Part shown: in pieces, positions 8,589-17,396 of the stretch
Numbering within the stretch: the first letter of the stretch is position 1
How the letters are laid out: every line of letters begins with the position of its first letter
Notes under the pieces: model-generated
Databases searched by the model: none
What the model saw: only the letters and a program-made list of their open reading frames with translations
Told to the model about the DNA's origin: nothing
Position numbers and translations under genes: made by a program
Assembly (NCBI RefSeq): GCF_011250635.1
Contig: NZ_JAANNP010000007.1
Span: forward strand, 44,964-108,963
Length of the DNA stretch: 64,000 nt
Direction: 5' to 3'
Origin: Motilibacter deserti
Lineage (GTDB): Bacteria; Actinomycetota; Actinomycetes; Motilibacterales; Motilibacteraceae

Positions 8589-9086
8589 ATGGAGCCGCTC
8601 GTCGTGCTCGCCGCCGCCGCGCCGGCCGCCGGCGCCGCCGGCTGGGGGTCGTACCTCCTGACGGTCCGCGCCGCCCGCCGCTGCCGACGCGCGGCCGACC
8701 TCGCCCGGCTGCGGGCCGAGTCGCTCACCCCCGGCCCCCGCGGCGACGTGGCCCGTGCCCGCCGCCGGCTGGCCGCCGAGGTCGAGGCCACCGCCGACCT
8801 GCTGCGCCACTGCGACGCCGCCTCCCGCCCCGTGGGCGACACGGCCTCGCTGCTCGCGCGGCTCCGGGTCGCGGCCGCGTCGCTGGACGCCGAGCTCGCG
8901 CTCCTCGGCCGGGAGCGTGACCCGCACGTACGCCGACAGGGGTCCCAGGGCGCCCTGGCCCAGGCCGACGAGCTCGTGCGGGCGGCCGGGGCGCTGCGGC
9001 TGGCGCTGGCCCGCCGCCGCGAGCGGCGCGACGTCGACGCGCTCGTCGAGGACCTGCGGCTGGAGGCGCGCGCCCTGCGGGCGTGA
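8589..9086 (+). CDS. Membrane-anchored coiled-coil protein, unknown function
   Basis: A 165-aa protein beginning with an Ala-rich hydrophobic anchor (MEPLVVLAAAAPAAGAAGWG) followed by an Arg/Ala/Leu-rich, strongly helical region likely to form a coiled coil on the cytoplasmic side. No family is recognised. The ATG at 8589 is chosen because the sequence before it is the low-quality gap after the zincin gene and the hydrophobic anchor begins right at this codon. High-GC codon use agrees with a coding frame. Confidence 0.6.
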   Translation: MEPLVVLAAAAPAAGAAGWGSYLLTVRAARRCRRAADLARLRAESLTPGPRGDVARARRRLAAEVEATADLLRHCDAASRPVGDTASLLARLRVAAASLDAELALLGRERDPHVRRQGSQGALAQADELVRAAGALRLALARRRERRDVDALVEDLRLEARALRA

Positions 9087-9500
9087 GCGCAAGAGGTACC
9101 GCGCTGGGAGACGCCTCTCGGCGAACGGCCGCTCGAAGCGGCTGATGATGGAGCCCGGGGTCATGCCCCAGCGCGGCACCCGTGACAACGGTGCACCACG
9201 CCGCCGCATTCCGCCAAACCGGGCACCCGGGCCCGGCGGGGGGCATGCCCGGTATTGCCCCGGACGGGTGAGGCTCGATCGGGCTAGCCTGGGGCGCGAC
9301 GGGAACGCGCACGGCGCTCAAGGCCGTTGCGCTTCCGGACGATGCATCACCCGGATGGAGGACTCCCGGCGGCACCACGACGCGTTCGCGGTCGTCACAC
9401 GAGTCACATCCACCCCACCCGCCACTGAACGGACCGCAGCCTCCGGCGTCTCCTCCCGAGTGAGGAACGTCGGCTGCCCCGCGAAAGGACCTCTCGACTC
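9087..9500. other. Intergenic region before the secreted hydrolase
   Basis: No gene recognised in about 410 bases. It holds a sequence (9203-9222, GCCGCATTCCGCCAAACCGG) matching 18 of 20 bases of the first unit of the palindrome array near 24.1 kb. The last part, with GAAAGGA before the ATG at 9501, serves as leader for the downstream gene. Confidence 0.5.
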
Positions 9501-10853
9501 ATGCGTGTTACCCGGATCGGCCGCCTCGGCGCGGCTGCCGTCGCCGTCACGGTGGCGGCCACGCTGACCCAGGCCGGCGGGACCGCCTCCGCCGCCCCCA
9601 AGCCGACCCCGGCCGACTTCTTCGGCATGCACGTCCTCAGCGCCGGCTCGGCCGGGGCTGCGTACCCGACGAAGGCCGCGCTGGGCTCGGTCCGGCTGTG
9701 GGACATCGGCACCACCTGGGCCGAGCTCCAGCCCCAGCAGGGCACCTGGAACACCGCCGCGGTCAAGAAGCTCGACACCGCTGTCGCCCAGGCCAAGTCC
9801 CGCAAGGCCGCGCCGCTGCTCGTGCTCGGCCAGACGCCGACGTGGGCGAGCAAGAACCCCACGCTGCAGGCGCCCGTCGCGGCCGGCTCGAGCGTCGCCC
9901 CGCGCTCGACCGCGTACTGGACGAACTACGTCAAGTACGTCGTCGACCGCTACTACAAGAAGGGCGTCCGCTCCTTCCAGACCTGGAACGAGCCCAACGG
10001 CGGCTTCTACTGGACCGGCAGCGTCAAGGAGATGGCCGACCTCAACCTGGCCGCCTACCAGGTCGTCCACGCCACGACGATCAAGGCCAAGAAGGTCAAG
10101 GTCAAGGGCAAGACGGTCACGCGGAAGGTCAAGGTCGCGAAGTACCCCGGCGCGGTCCTGGTCAGCCCCGGCCTCATCAGCCGCCGCCCGGCCCAGATCT
10201 CCTGGATCCGGCAGTACTACGCCCAGAAGAACGCCCGCTTCGCCGACGTCATCGGCCTGCACCTCTACCCGAACCCCGGCAAGACGCCGGAGTCGACCAT
10301 GACCCAGCTGGCGACGGTCCGCAAGAACCTCACCGCCAACAAGCTGGGCACCAAGCCGATCTGGGTGACCGAGGTCAGCTTCGGCGGCGCCGTCGGCGGG
10401 TCGCAGAACAAGGCCGAGGTCATCGCCCCCGAGTACCAGGCGGCGTACGTCTCGCGGATGCTGATGCTCGCCCGGGCGAACGGCATCGCCAAGCTCTTCT
10501 GGTACGCCTGGGACGTCTCGCCCAACGTGCTCGGCATCGAGCTGACGGCCAACGCGGCCGGCAAGGTCAGCATCACCCGCGCCGGCACCGCCTGGAGCGT
10601 GACGCGCGGCTGGATGAGCAGCCCGCTGGACAAGTGCGCCCGCGACAAGGCCGGGGTCTACACCTGCACGCTCAAGCGCGGCAAGGGCTTCGGCTACGTC
10701 AAGTGGACCGACACCCCGCGCAAGAACGTCCGTTTCAAGGCCCCCGCGGCCACCACGGCCGTCTTCGACCTGCAGGGCAAGAAGGCGGCGCGCAAGGCCG
10801 GCCAGGCCGTGACGATCGGCAACTCGCCGGTCCTCATCACGACCAGCCGCTGA
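9501..10853 (+). CDS. Secreted clan GH-A glycoside hydrolase
   Basis: Exported retaining glycosidase of 450 aa. A Sec signal peptide ends at about residue 31 (TASAAP). The (beta/alpha)8 barrel shows the clan GH-A pair: acid/base Glu in TWNEPNGG (about residue 164) and nucleophile Glu in IWVTEVSF (about residue 291), with FFGMH and IGLHLYPN strand ends. The overall pattern resembles GH39/GH5-like xylosidase or cellulase families. A lysine-rich insertion (KAKKVKVKGKTVTRKVKVAK, about residues 195-214) interrupts the barrel and is unusual. A beta-rich C-terminal domain with two cysteines follows. GAAAGGA lies just before the ATG. Substrate unknown, plausibly plant or fungal polysaccharide. Confidence 0.87.
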   Translation: MRVTRIGRLGAAAVAVTVAATLTQAGGTASAAPKPTPADFFGMHVLSAGSAGAAYPTKAALGSVRLWDIGTTWAELQPQQGTWNTAAVKKLDTAVAQAKSRKAAPLLVLGQTPTWASKNPTLQAPVAAGSSVAPRSTAYWTNYVKYVVDRYYKKGVRSFQTWNEPNGGFYWTGSVKEMADLNLAAYQVVHATTIKAKKVKVKGKTVTRKVKVAKYPGAVLVSPGLISRRPAQISWIRQYYAQKNARFADVIGLHLYPNPGKTPESTMTQLATVRKNLTANKLGTKPIWVTEVSFGGAVGGSQNKAEVIAPEYQAAYVSRMLMLARANGIAKLFWYAWDVSPNVLGIELTANAAGKVSITRAGTAWSVTRGWMSSPLDKCARDKAGVYTCTLKRGKGFGYVKWTDTPRKNVRFKAPAATTAVFDLQGKKAARKAGQAVTIGNSPVLITTSR

Positions 10854-10886
10854 CCCGGCGCTGGGCGAACCAGCGCAGGACCGACG

Positions 10887-10920
10887 ACGGGCCCGCTCCC
10901 CAGCAGGGGGGCGGGCCCGT
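10887..10920 (+). terminator. Terminator of the GH-A hydrolase gene
   Basis: A 10-bp stem ACGGGCCCGC/GCGGGCCCGT encloses an inner CCCC-AGCA-GGGG hairpin and is followed by TTCGT. It is 33 bases after the stop codon and may also serve the convergent gene. Confidence 0.75.
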
Positions 10921-10960
10921 TCGTCGTCATGGCCTCGTCATGGCTCGTCTGGCCGGCGCG

Positions 10961-11296
10961 CTAGCGAGAGGCGCAGGGGCCGTCGCCGCGGGGGACGGTG
11001 AGGTCCACGCGGGCGAGCGTGCGCACGAAGTCGGACGCCTCGATGTCGCCGTCCTTGCAGGAGGCGGCCGCCGCCGCCTCGGCCAGCGTCGCGGCGTACT
11101 CGACGAGCGCGCGGACGAAGGCCAGCGTGCCGCGCGGGTCACCGGTGATGTCGTCGGTGACGCGGCGGAGCGTGGACTCGCGGGCGTAGGGGTCGAGGGC
11201 GACCGTGTAGGCGCCGAGCAGCTCGAGGGCACGGGCGCGGCCCAGCCCTGTCACCTCGGCCGCCGACAGGTCGGGCGGAAGGAAGGAGCTGTCCAC
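10961..11296 (-). CDS. Hypothetical protein
   Basis: Protein of 111 aa, mainly helical and acidic, with two cysteines (ASCKDGD and GPCASR). I recognise no family. The GTG at 11296 is taken as start because the sequence upstream is the hairpin that terminates typA, so the longer frame from 11371 would translate through that terminator. It lies convergent with the GH-A hydrolase gene. Codon use is consistent with a real gene, but function cannot be assigned. Confidence 0.55.
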   Translation of the reverse strand: MDSSFLPPDLSAAEVTGLGRARALELLGAYTVALDPYARESTLRRVTDDITGDPRGTLAFVRALVEYAATLAEAAAAASCKDGDIEASDFVRTLARVDLTVPRGDGPCASR

Positions 11297-11308
11297 GCCT
11301 GCAAGTCG

Positions 11309-11343
11309 GCAGGCCGCCGTCCCAACTGAGGACGACGGCCTGC
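11309..11343 (-). terminator. Terminator of typA
   Basis: GCAGGCCG/CGGCCTGC (8 bp) and CGTCC/GGACG (5 bp) form a stem with a single C-A mismatch and a seven-base loop, 55 bases downstream of the typA stop. Confidence 0.7.
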
Positions 11344-11398
11344 ACGCGCGGGTGATGCTTGACTCAGGCACTCGCTGCCGCGAGGCCGGAGCGAGAAA

Positions 11399-13282
11399 TC
11401 AGGCGTTCGCCTTCGACTGGCGCCCGCGGTTGCGGCCGCGCGTCGTCGCGTCGAGGATCACCTTGCGGATGCGCACGGCGGTCGGCGTCACCTCGACGCA
11501 CTCGTCCTCGCGGCAGAACTCCAGCGACTGCTCGAGGCTGAGCTTGCGCGGCGGCACGAGGCGGACGAGCTCGTCACCGGTCGAGGAGCGCATGTTGGTG
11601 AGCTTCTTCTCCTTGGTGATGTTGACGTCCATGTCGTCGTCACGGGAGTTCTCACCCACGATCATGCCCTCGTAGACCTCGGTCGTCGGCTCGACGAACA
11701 TCGTGCCTCGCTCCTGCAGGTTGAACATCGCGAACGGGGTCGCAACGCCCGCGCGGTCCGCGACGAGCGAGCCGGTCGGGCGCGTACGCAGCTCGCCCGC
11801 CCACGGCTCGTAGCCCTCGAACACCGCGTTGGCGATGCCGGTGCCGCGGGTCTCGGTGAGGAACTCGGTGCGGAAGCCGATGAGGCCGCGCGACGGCACG
11901 AGGAACTCCATGCGGATCCAGCCGGTGCCGTGGTTGGTCATCGTCTCCATGCGGCCCTTGCGGACCGCGAGCAGTTGGGTGATGGCGCCGAGGTACTCGT
12001 CCGGTGCGTCGATCGTCAGCCGCTCGACCGGCTCGTGGAGCTTGCCGTCGATCGTCTTGGTGACCACCTGCGGCTTGCCGACGGTGAGCTCGTAGCCCTC
12101 GCGGCGCATCTGCTCGACGAGGATCGCGAGCGCGAGCTCGCCACGGCCCTGGACCTCCCAGGCGTCCGGGCGCTCGGTCGGCAGCACGCGCATCGACACG
12201 TTGCCGACGAGCTCGCGGTCGAGCCGGTCCTTGACGAGGCGGGCGGTGACCTTGTTGCCGCGCTCGCGGCCGGCCAGCGGCGAGGTGTTGGTGCCGATCG
12301 TCATCGAGATGGCCGGCTCGTCGACCGTGATGAGCGGCAGCGGGCGCGGGTCCTCGGGGTCGGCGAGCGTCTCGCCGATCGTGATCTCCGGGATGCCGGC
12401 GATGGCGATGATGTCGCCGGGGCCGGCCTTCTCGCCGGACACGCGCTCGAGGCCCTCGGTGATGAGCAGCTCGGTGACCTTGACCCGCTCGATGGAGCCG
12501 TCGTGCTTGCACCACGCGACCTGCTGGCCCTTGCGGATCTCGCCGGCGAAGATGCGGCAGAGCGCGAGGCGGCCGAGGAACGGCGACGCGTCGAGGTTGG
12601 TGACGTGCGCCTGCAGCGGCGCCTCCGGGTCGTACGCCGGCGCCGGCACCGAGTCCAGCAGCACCTGGAAGAGCGGCTCGAGGTTGTCCGAGTCGGGCAG
12701 CCCGCCGTTCTCCGGCCGGTTGAGCGAGGCGCGGCCGTTCTTCGCCGAGGCGTAGACGATCGGGAAGTCGATCTGGTCCTCGTCGGCGTCGAGGTCGAGG
12801 AAGAGCTCGTACGTCTCGTCGACCACCTCGCCGATGCGGGCGTCGGGGCGGTCGACCTTGTTGATGACGAGCACGACCGGCATGCGCTTCTGCAGGGCCT
12901 TGCGGAGCACGAAGCGGGTCTGGGGGAGCGGCCCCTCGGACGCGTCGACGAGCAGCACGACGGCGTCGACCATCGACAGGCCGCGCTCGACCTCACCGCC
13001 GAAGTCGGCGTGGCCGGGGGTGTCGATGATGTTGATCGTGAGCTCCTGGCCGTTGACCGTGTGCTTCACGGCGGTGTTCTTGGCCAGGATCGTGATGCCC
13101 TTCTCGCGCTCGAGGTCCATCGAGTCCATGACCCGGTCGGTGGCCTCGGCGTGAGCGGAGAAGGCGCCCGACTGCCGGAGCATGGCGTCGACGAGCGTCG
13201 TCTTCCCGTGGTCGACGTGGGCGATGATCGCGACGTTCCGGAGGTCGTCGCGGCGGGCGAGGTTGGCGGTCGCACTGGGCAC
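11399..13282 (-). CDS. typA: Translational GTPase TypA/BipA
   Basis: Ribosome-binding GTPase of the elongation-factor superfamily, implicated in late 50S assembly and stress adaptation. The G1 motif [10 protein letters not shown]3 DTPGHADF, G4 NKVD and G5 SAKNG are all present in the first 190 residues. Domain II ([18 protein letters not shown] beta barrel), an EF-G-like domain III and V with [19 protein letters not shown], and the TypA-specific C-terminal domain ([19 protein letters not shown]) follow. The length, 627 aa, is normal. A GTG start at 13282 gives the usual short N-terminal extension. It stands alone, with a terminator downstream. Confidence 0.97.
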   Translation of the reverse strand: MPSATANLARRDDLRNVAIIAHVDHGKTTLVDAMLRQSGAFSAHAEATDRVMDSMDLEREKGITILAKNTAVKHTVNGQELTINIIDTPGHADFGGEVERGLSMVDAVVLLVDASEGPLPQTRFVLRKALQKRMPVVLVINKVDRPDARIGEVVDETYELFLDLDADEDQIDFPIVYASAKNGRASLNRPENGGLPDSDNLEPLFQVLLDSVPAPAYDPEAPLQAHVTNLDASPFLGRLALCRIFAGEIRKGQQVAWCKHDGSIERVKVTELLITEGLERVSGEKAGPGDIIAIAGIPEITIGETLADPEDPRPLPLITVDEPAISMTIGTNTSPLAGRERGNKVTARLVKDRLDRELVGNVSMRVLPTERPDAWEVQGRGELALAILVEQMRREGYELTVGKPQVVTKTIDGKLHEPVERLTIDAPDEYLGAITQLLAVRKGRMETMTNHGTGWIRMEFLVPSRGLIGFRTEFLTETRGTGIANAVFEGYEPWAGELRTRPTGSLVADRAGVATPFAMFNLQERGTMFVEPTTEVYEGMIVGENSRDDDMDVNITKEKKLTNMRSSTGDELVRLVPPRKLSLEQSLEFCREDECVEVTPTAVRIRKVILDATTRGRNRGRQSKANA

Positions 13283-13387
13283 GACTTGTCAGTCTACGGC
13301 GCGTCGCGCGCCTGCGGAAAATCGCGACGGCTGCCGCTCTGCGCCTCTACCGGCCGGGGCGTAGCGGCCGGCCGCACCCGGGCCCCG

Positions 13388-14938
13388 TCAGGCGAGGTCG
13401 AGGACCTCGGCCCCGCCGGGGCCGGCCGGGCCGGCGCCGGAGGCCGGCTCGGGCAGGCGCAGCCGCAGCCGGGCGACCGTACCGCCCCCGATGCGCGGCT
13501 CGAGGCTCGCCGAGCCGCCGTGCTCGGCCGCGACCTGGGCCACGATGGCGAGGCCGAGGCCGCTGCCCGGCACGGCGCGGGCCTCGGTCGCCCGGTAGAA
13601 CCGCTCGAAGACGCGTTCGCGGTCGGCCGGGTCGATGCCGCGGCCGCGGTCCGCCACCGCGACCTCGGCCAGCCGCGGGTCCGTCTCCGCCCGTCGGACG
13701 CAGACCTGCAGCACCGCGGGGGCCGGGGCGCTGAACTTGACCGCGTTGTCGATCAGGTTGTTGACCGCGCGGATGAGGCCGGTCTGCCGGCCCTGGACCA
13801 GCAGGGGCTCGGCCTCGACCGAGATCGTCGCGTCGGGCGCGTGCCGCTTCGCCCGCGCCACGCAGCGCCCGACGAGCTCGTCGAGACGCAGGTGCCGGGG
13901 TGCCTCCTGCCCGGCGTCCTCGCGCGCGAGCGCGACCAGCTCGTTCACGAGCGTCGTCAGCTCGACCGCCTGCTCGCCCAGGTCGGCGAGCATCGCCTTG
14001 CGGTCCGCCGCCGGAAGGGCCTGCGGCCCGCGCTCCTCGGCCCGGGCGAGCAGCTCGACGTTGGCGCGCAGGCTCGTCAACGGCGTACGCAGCTCGTGCC
14101 CGGCGTCCTCCACCAGCCGCCGCTGCTGCAGCCGCGCGCTCTCGAGCGCCGCGAGCATGGCGTTGACGCTGCGGGCGAGCCGGGCGACCTCGTCGTCCCC
14201 GCTGACGGGGATCGCCGCGCGCAGGTCCCGGGTCGCGGCGACGTGCTCGGCGGCCGCCGTGACGCGCCGCACCGGGCCCAGCCCGGCGGAGGCCACGGCG
14301 CGGCCGGCGAAGGCGGCGGCGGCGATGCCGAGCAGCGAGAAGAGCCCGAGGAGCAGGGCGAGCGAGCGCAGGGTGCCGTAGACCTCGTCCAGCGAGCGGG
14401 CGACCTGCACCGCGCCGCGGCCGGTCCGCAGCGTCGCGGGCGCCGTGATGATCCGGACGTGCGAGCCGTCGACCGTGGCGTCGCGCAGCACCATGCCCTC
14501 GCCCGTCCGGGCCACCTCGATGTCCGCAGCGGTGACGGGCAGCGTCAGGCTCCCGTTGCGCTGGAAGGCCGCGCGCCGTCCCGCGGCGTCGATGTACTGG
14601 ATGTTCTGCGCGGCCGCCTGGTTGAACGCGCCAGGAGGCGGCCCGCCGCCCCGGCCGAAGCTGCGGCCCGGCGGGCGGTTGCCGCCGACGACCGCGGCGA
14701 AGCGCGCCTCGGACTCGACCTGCTCGCGCAGCGTCTCGTCGGTCTCGCTGCGCAGCTCGGCCCGCACCGTGAGCCATGCCACGGTCGAGACCAGCAGCAC
14801 GGCGCCGGCGACCACGAGGGCGACGATGCCGGCGAGGCGGGCGCGCAGCCCGGGATGGCGCCATCGCGCGGCCCGGCTGCGCAGGCGCGGGGGCAGGAGC
14901 GCCGCCAGGCCCCGCCGGCCGAGCGACCGCCCCGTCAC
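13388..14938 (-). CDS. MprB-like membrane sensor histidine kinase
   Basis: Two-component sensor of 516 aa. Membrane segments lie at about residues 32-57 and 190-213, flanking a periplasmic sensor loop of about 130 residues with a Gly/Pro-rich stretch. A HAMP domain (about 215-270), HisKA with [13 protein letters not shown] (phospho-His about 281) and HATPase with [20 protein letters not shown] and GSGLGLAI complete a canonical EnvZ/MprB-type kinase. Its start overlaps the stop of the response regulator gene by four bases (ATGA), so the two are translationally coupled. The MprAB comparison suggests an envelope-stress role, but the signal is not seen in sequence. Confidence 0.92.
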   Translation of the reverse strand: MTGRSLGRRGLAALLPPRLRSRAARWRHPGLRARLAGIVALVVAGAVLLVSTVAWLTVRAELRSETDETLREQVESEARFAAVVGGNRPPGRSFGRGGGPPPGAFNQAAAQNIQYIDAAGRRAAFQRNGSLTLPVTAADIEVARTGEGMVLRDATVDGSHVRIITAPATLRTGRGAVQVARSLDEVYGTLRSLALLLGLFSLLGIAAAAFAGRAVASAGLGPVRRVTAAAEHVAATRDLRAAIPVSGDDEVARLARSVNAMLAALESARLQQRRLVEDAGHELRTPLTSLRANVELLARAEERGPQALPAADRKAMLADLGEQAVELTTLVNELVALAREDAGQEAPRHLRLDELVGRCVARAKRHAPDATISVEAEPLLVQGRQTGLIRAVNNLIDNAVKFSAPAPAVLQVCVRRAETDPRLAEVAVADRGRGIDPADRERVFERFYRATEARAVPGSGLGLAIVAQVAAEHGGSASLEPRIGGGTVARLRLRLPEPASGAGPAGPGGAEVLDLA

Positions 14939-15648
14939 CCCGAGCTCGCCCCGGGGCTCGGGTCGCGCAGGGCGTAGCCCACGCCGCGCACGGTCTGTAG
15001 GACGCGCGGCTCACCGTCGGCCTCGAGCTTGCGACGCAGGTAGCCCACGTAGACCTCGAGGCTGTTGGAGGTGGTGCCGAAGTCGTAGCCCCAGACCCGC
15101 TCGAGGAGGACCGTGCGGGTGAGCACCTGGCGCGGGTGGCGCAGGAAGACCTCGAGGAGCGAGAACTCGGTCCGGGTCAGCTCGAGCAGGCGCGCGCCGC
15201 GGCGTACCTCGTAGGAGACCGGGTCCATGGACAGGTCGCCGAACCGCAGGACGTCGTCCTCGTGCCGGGCGTCGTCGGGGGCCGACAGGCGCGCCCGGCG
15301 CAGCAGCGCGCGGACCCGGGCGAGCAGCTCCTCGAGCGCGAAGGGCTTGAGCAGGTAGTCGTCGGCCCCCGCGTCGAGCCCGGCGACCCGGTCGCCCACG
15401 CCGTCGCGTGCCGTGAGCATCAGCACGGGCGTCGTGTCCCCGGCCGCGCGCAGCCGGCGGCAGGCCTCGAGGCCGTCCATGCGCGGCATCATCACGTCGA
15501 GCACGACGGCGTCGGCGGGGGAGGACTCGAGCAGCTCGAGCGCCGCGGCGCCGTCACCGGCGGTCTCCACGTCATAGCCCTCGAACCGCAGGCTGCGCGC
15601 GAGCGCGTCGCGCACCGCGGGCTCGTCCTCGACGACCAGCACCTTCAT
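14935..15648 (-). CDS. MprA/OmpR-family response regulator
   Basis: DNA-binding response regulator of 237 aa. The receiver domain has the acidic pocket EDE (residues 7-9), phospho-acceptor Asp51 in VLDVMMP, the conserved Thr in MLTA and Lys101 in LLKPF. The C-terminal winged helix (about residues 130-228) carries [22 protein letters not shown] and the recognition helix [15 protein letters not shown], as in MprA/PhoB. It is the first gene of a two-gene operon with the downstream kinase, overlapping by four bases. The region upstream has no ORF and separates it from the divergent riboswitch-NlpC/P60 unit, which may or may not be its target. Confidence 0.94.
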   Translation of the reverse strand: MKVLVVEDEPAVRDALARSLRFEGYDVETAGDGAAALELLESSPADAVVLDVMMPRMDGLEACRRLRAAGDTTPVLMLTARDGVGDRVAGLDAGADDYLLKPFALEELLARVRALLRRARLSAPDDARHEDDVLRFGDLSMDPVSYEVRRGARLLELTRTEFSLLEVFLRHPRQVLTRTVLLERVWGYDFGTTSNSLEVYVGYLRRKLEADGEPRVLQTVRGVGYALRDPSPGASSG

Positions 15649-15788
15649 CGGTCTAGAAGTAGCAGGCTCGGCTGAGGATGCGCTGAGAGGGTGACAGGAC
15701 GCACAGCACCGAGACTAGGCCCCGGCTCAGGTGCGTCGCATACCGTGACGAGGCAGAGATTGACGGTCGCAAGGCCGTCCACGCGCCG

Positions 15789-15966
15789 GCAACGCCGAGT
15801 CCTGCCCCGCCGGTGCGCAGACGTCGACTCCCACGTGGGGCAGGAGCGGGGGACCCACTCCTTCGCGAGATCGCCGGACAGCACCACCAGTGCCGGCTCG
15901 GGGTGAAGCCGCAGCAGCGGCCGGGGCACTTCCGGTCCCGAACCCGACAGCTCACTTCGCAGGCGT
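15789..15966 (+). ncRNA. c-di-AMP riboswitch (ydaO/yuaA type)
   Basis: The leader of the NlpC/P60 gene carries the conserved blocks of the ydaO-yuaA aptamer in the right order: GGGGGACCCA near 15848, CTCGGGGTGAAGCC at 15898-15911, and CCCGAACCCGACAGCTCAC running into TTCGCAGGCG, ending near 15965. A 5' segment (GCAACGCC near 15789) can close the outer stem. In actinobacteria this aptamer class commonly sits in front of cell-wall hydrolases, and c-di-AMP binding turns expression off. Boundaries are approximate. Confidence 0.88.
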
Positions 15967-15985
15967 GCTGGAAGGGCTCTTTCTC

Positions 15986-16576
15986 TTGTCGTACGCCGCC
16001 ACCGGCGGCGCGCGCGCTCTTGCGTGCCGCGCTGCCGTGTCCTCCGCTGCCCGCTTCTCGCTCCGCTCCGCCGCGTTGCTGCTGGCGCTGCTCGGTGCGC
16101 TCCTCGTCGCGCCGGCCGCGCCCGCGTCGGCTGCCGCCACCACCTCGGCCGACGCCTCTCCGGCGGCGAAGCCGGTCACCCGCTCGGCCAAGGCCCCCGC
16201 CGCGCGCGCAGCCGCCCTGCGCGCCGCGAGGGTGAAGACGGTCCTGTCGACCGCCGCCAAGCTGCGCGGCCGTCCGTACCGCTACGGCGCCACCGGCCCG
16301 CGCGCCTTCGACTGCTCGGGCTACGTCGGCTTCGTCATGAAGCGCGCCGGCAAGTCGCTCCCGCGCACCTCAGCCGCGCAGTACGCGTCGTCCAAGAAGA
16401 TCAACAAGTCGGCGATGAAGCCGGGCGACCTCGTTTTCTTCAAGCACGGCTCGCGCGTCTACCACGTCGCGGTCTACGCCGGCCACGGCCGCATCTGGCA
16501 CGCGCGTCAGCCGGGGCAGGGCGTCGCGCTGACCCGCATCACCGCGTCGAGCTGGGCCGCCGGCCGCGTGCTCTGA
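15986..16576 (+). CDS. Secreted NlpC/P60 peptidoglycan endopeptidase
   Basis: Exported cysteine peptidase that cleaves peptide crosslinks of peptidoglycan. The C-terminal NlpC/P60 domain shows the catalytic Cys in AFDCSGYVGF, the His in RVYHVAVYAGHG and the polar third site in IWHARQPG. An N-terminal hydrophobic stretch ending PAAPASA is the signal peptide, followed by a Lys/Ala-rich linker. The start is uncertain. The TTG at 15986 is listed because GAAGGG lies nine bases ahead and just after the riboswitch; the GTG at 16037 would give a neater signal peptide. Expression should be controlled by c-di-AMP through the leader RNA. Confidence 0.88.
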   Translation: MSYAATGGARALACRAAVSSAARFSLRSAALLLALLGALLVAPAAPASAAATTSADASPAAKPVTRSAKAPAARAAALRAARVKTVLSTAAKLRGRPYRYGATGPRAFDCSGYVGFVMKRAGKSLPRTSAAQYASSKKINKSAMKPGDLVFFKHGSRVYHVAVYAGHGRIWHARQPGQGVALTRITASSWAAGRVL

Positions 16577-16581
16577 CAGGA

Positions 16582-16621
16582 CACGATGCCCCCGCACTCC
16601 ATGGCGTGCGGGGGCATCGTG
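16582..16621 (+). terminator. Terminator of the NlpC/P60 gene
   Basis: A perfect 16-bp stem (CACGATGCCCCCGCAC and complement) with an eight-base loop starts six bases after the stop codon. Confidence 0.8.
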
Positions 16622-16631
16622 CGTTCTCAGT

Positions 16632-16669
16632 TTCGCTGAAGTGTGATGTGCACCTTCAGCTTCAGCGAA
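16632..16669 (-). terminator. Hairpin spanning the stop of the secreted beta-protein gene
   Basis: TTCGCTGAAG and CTTCAGCGAA form perfect 10-bp arms 18 bases apart. The right arm contains the stop codon of the minus-strand gene. Together with the adjoining hairpin it separates two convergent genes. Confidence 0.45.
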
Positions 16670-17087
16670 CGACCTCGTAGTACATCGTGTAGTCCGCTGT
16701 CCATGCGGCGAAGTGCGCCTCCTGCAGGCCCTGGCCCGCGTGGTCGAGGTTGACCGCGAACTCGCCGAGGAAGTCGTCGTTGTCGAAGAAGCCGGCGTCC
16801 GCGTCGTAGAGCTTGACCCGGGTCGTGTTGCTCGAGGACTTCGTCACGTTGATGGTCACGCCCTGTCGGTCGTTCAGGCTGCCGCTCCACACCTTGCTGC
16901 CGTTGACCGTGATGTAGGGCTCGTCCGCGCCGGTCCAGTCCTCGGTCGACTCGCACCACAGGTTGTAGATCTTGATCTTGTACGTGGTGGCCGCCTCCGC
17001 GGGGGACGAGAGGGCGACGAGGCCACCGGTCGCGACGGCGGCGGCAGCGGCGAGCGACGCGGTCTTGCGGAGGGTGTTTCCGAGCAT
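16662..17087 (-). CDS. Secreted beta-rich protein, possibly calcium-binding
   Basis: Exported protein of 141 aa. The Sec signal peptide ends at SPAEAA (about residue 32). The mature part alternates beta strands and contains an acidic loop DADAGFFDNDDFLGE that is reminiscent of calcium loops of C2-type sandwiches; this is a resemblance only. The ATG at 17087 is chosen because the signal peptide begins there and AAGGGG lies about nine bases upstream; longer frames run back into the divergent oxidoreductase. Terminates convergently with the NlpC/P60 gene. Function unknown. Confidence 0.75.
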   Translation of the reverse strand: MLGNTLRKTASLAAAAAVATGGLVALSSPAEAATTYKIKIYNLWCESTEDWTGADEPYITVNGSKVWSGSLNDRQGVTINVTKSSSNTTRVKLYDADAGFFDNDDFLGEFAVNLDHAGQGLQEAHFAAWTADYTMYYEVVR

Positions 17088-17396
17088 GGCTGTGGATCCC
17101 CTTCGAGATAGGTGAGGGTGCCGCGGATGGCGGCGTCGGGGGCGCTTCGTCTGCGCGTGACGCGAGGCGCGGCTCCGTCCGGCGCCGCCCCGTATGCGTC
17201 TGACTCTCCAGAGCGGGACGTCCGCCCGGAGATACACCGCAGGCGTGGAACCGCCACTTCCTTGCCTTCGACACCACCTCGCGCCGGCCGCCCCCGGCAC
17301 GACCGCGCACATCCCGGAGGAAGTGGGCCCGGCACGGCGCACGAGCCCGCGCAACCCCGGCGCGGGCCGGGCCCGTCGCAGGGGGAGGATGACGGG
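17088..17396. other. Divergent intergenic region
   Basis: About 310 bases between the divergent secreted-protein and Gfo/Idh/MocA genes. No gene, repeat or clear operator was seen. Both promoters must lie here. Confidence 0.5.

Noticed and set aside
9110..9240. tRNA or small RNA gene
   Set aside because: Looked hairpin-rich, but no T-arm (GGTTCGA) or cloverleaf could be drawn.
12000..14977. Long open frames on the strand opposite typA and the histidine kinase
   Set aside because: Typical shadow frames of high-GC genes; composition is Arg/Asp/Gly-rich with no family motif, whereas the opposite strand has complete TypA and kinase signatures.
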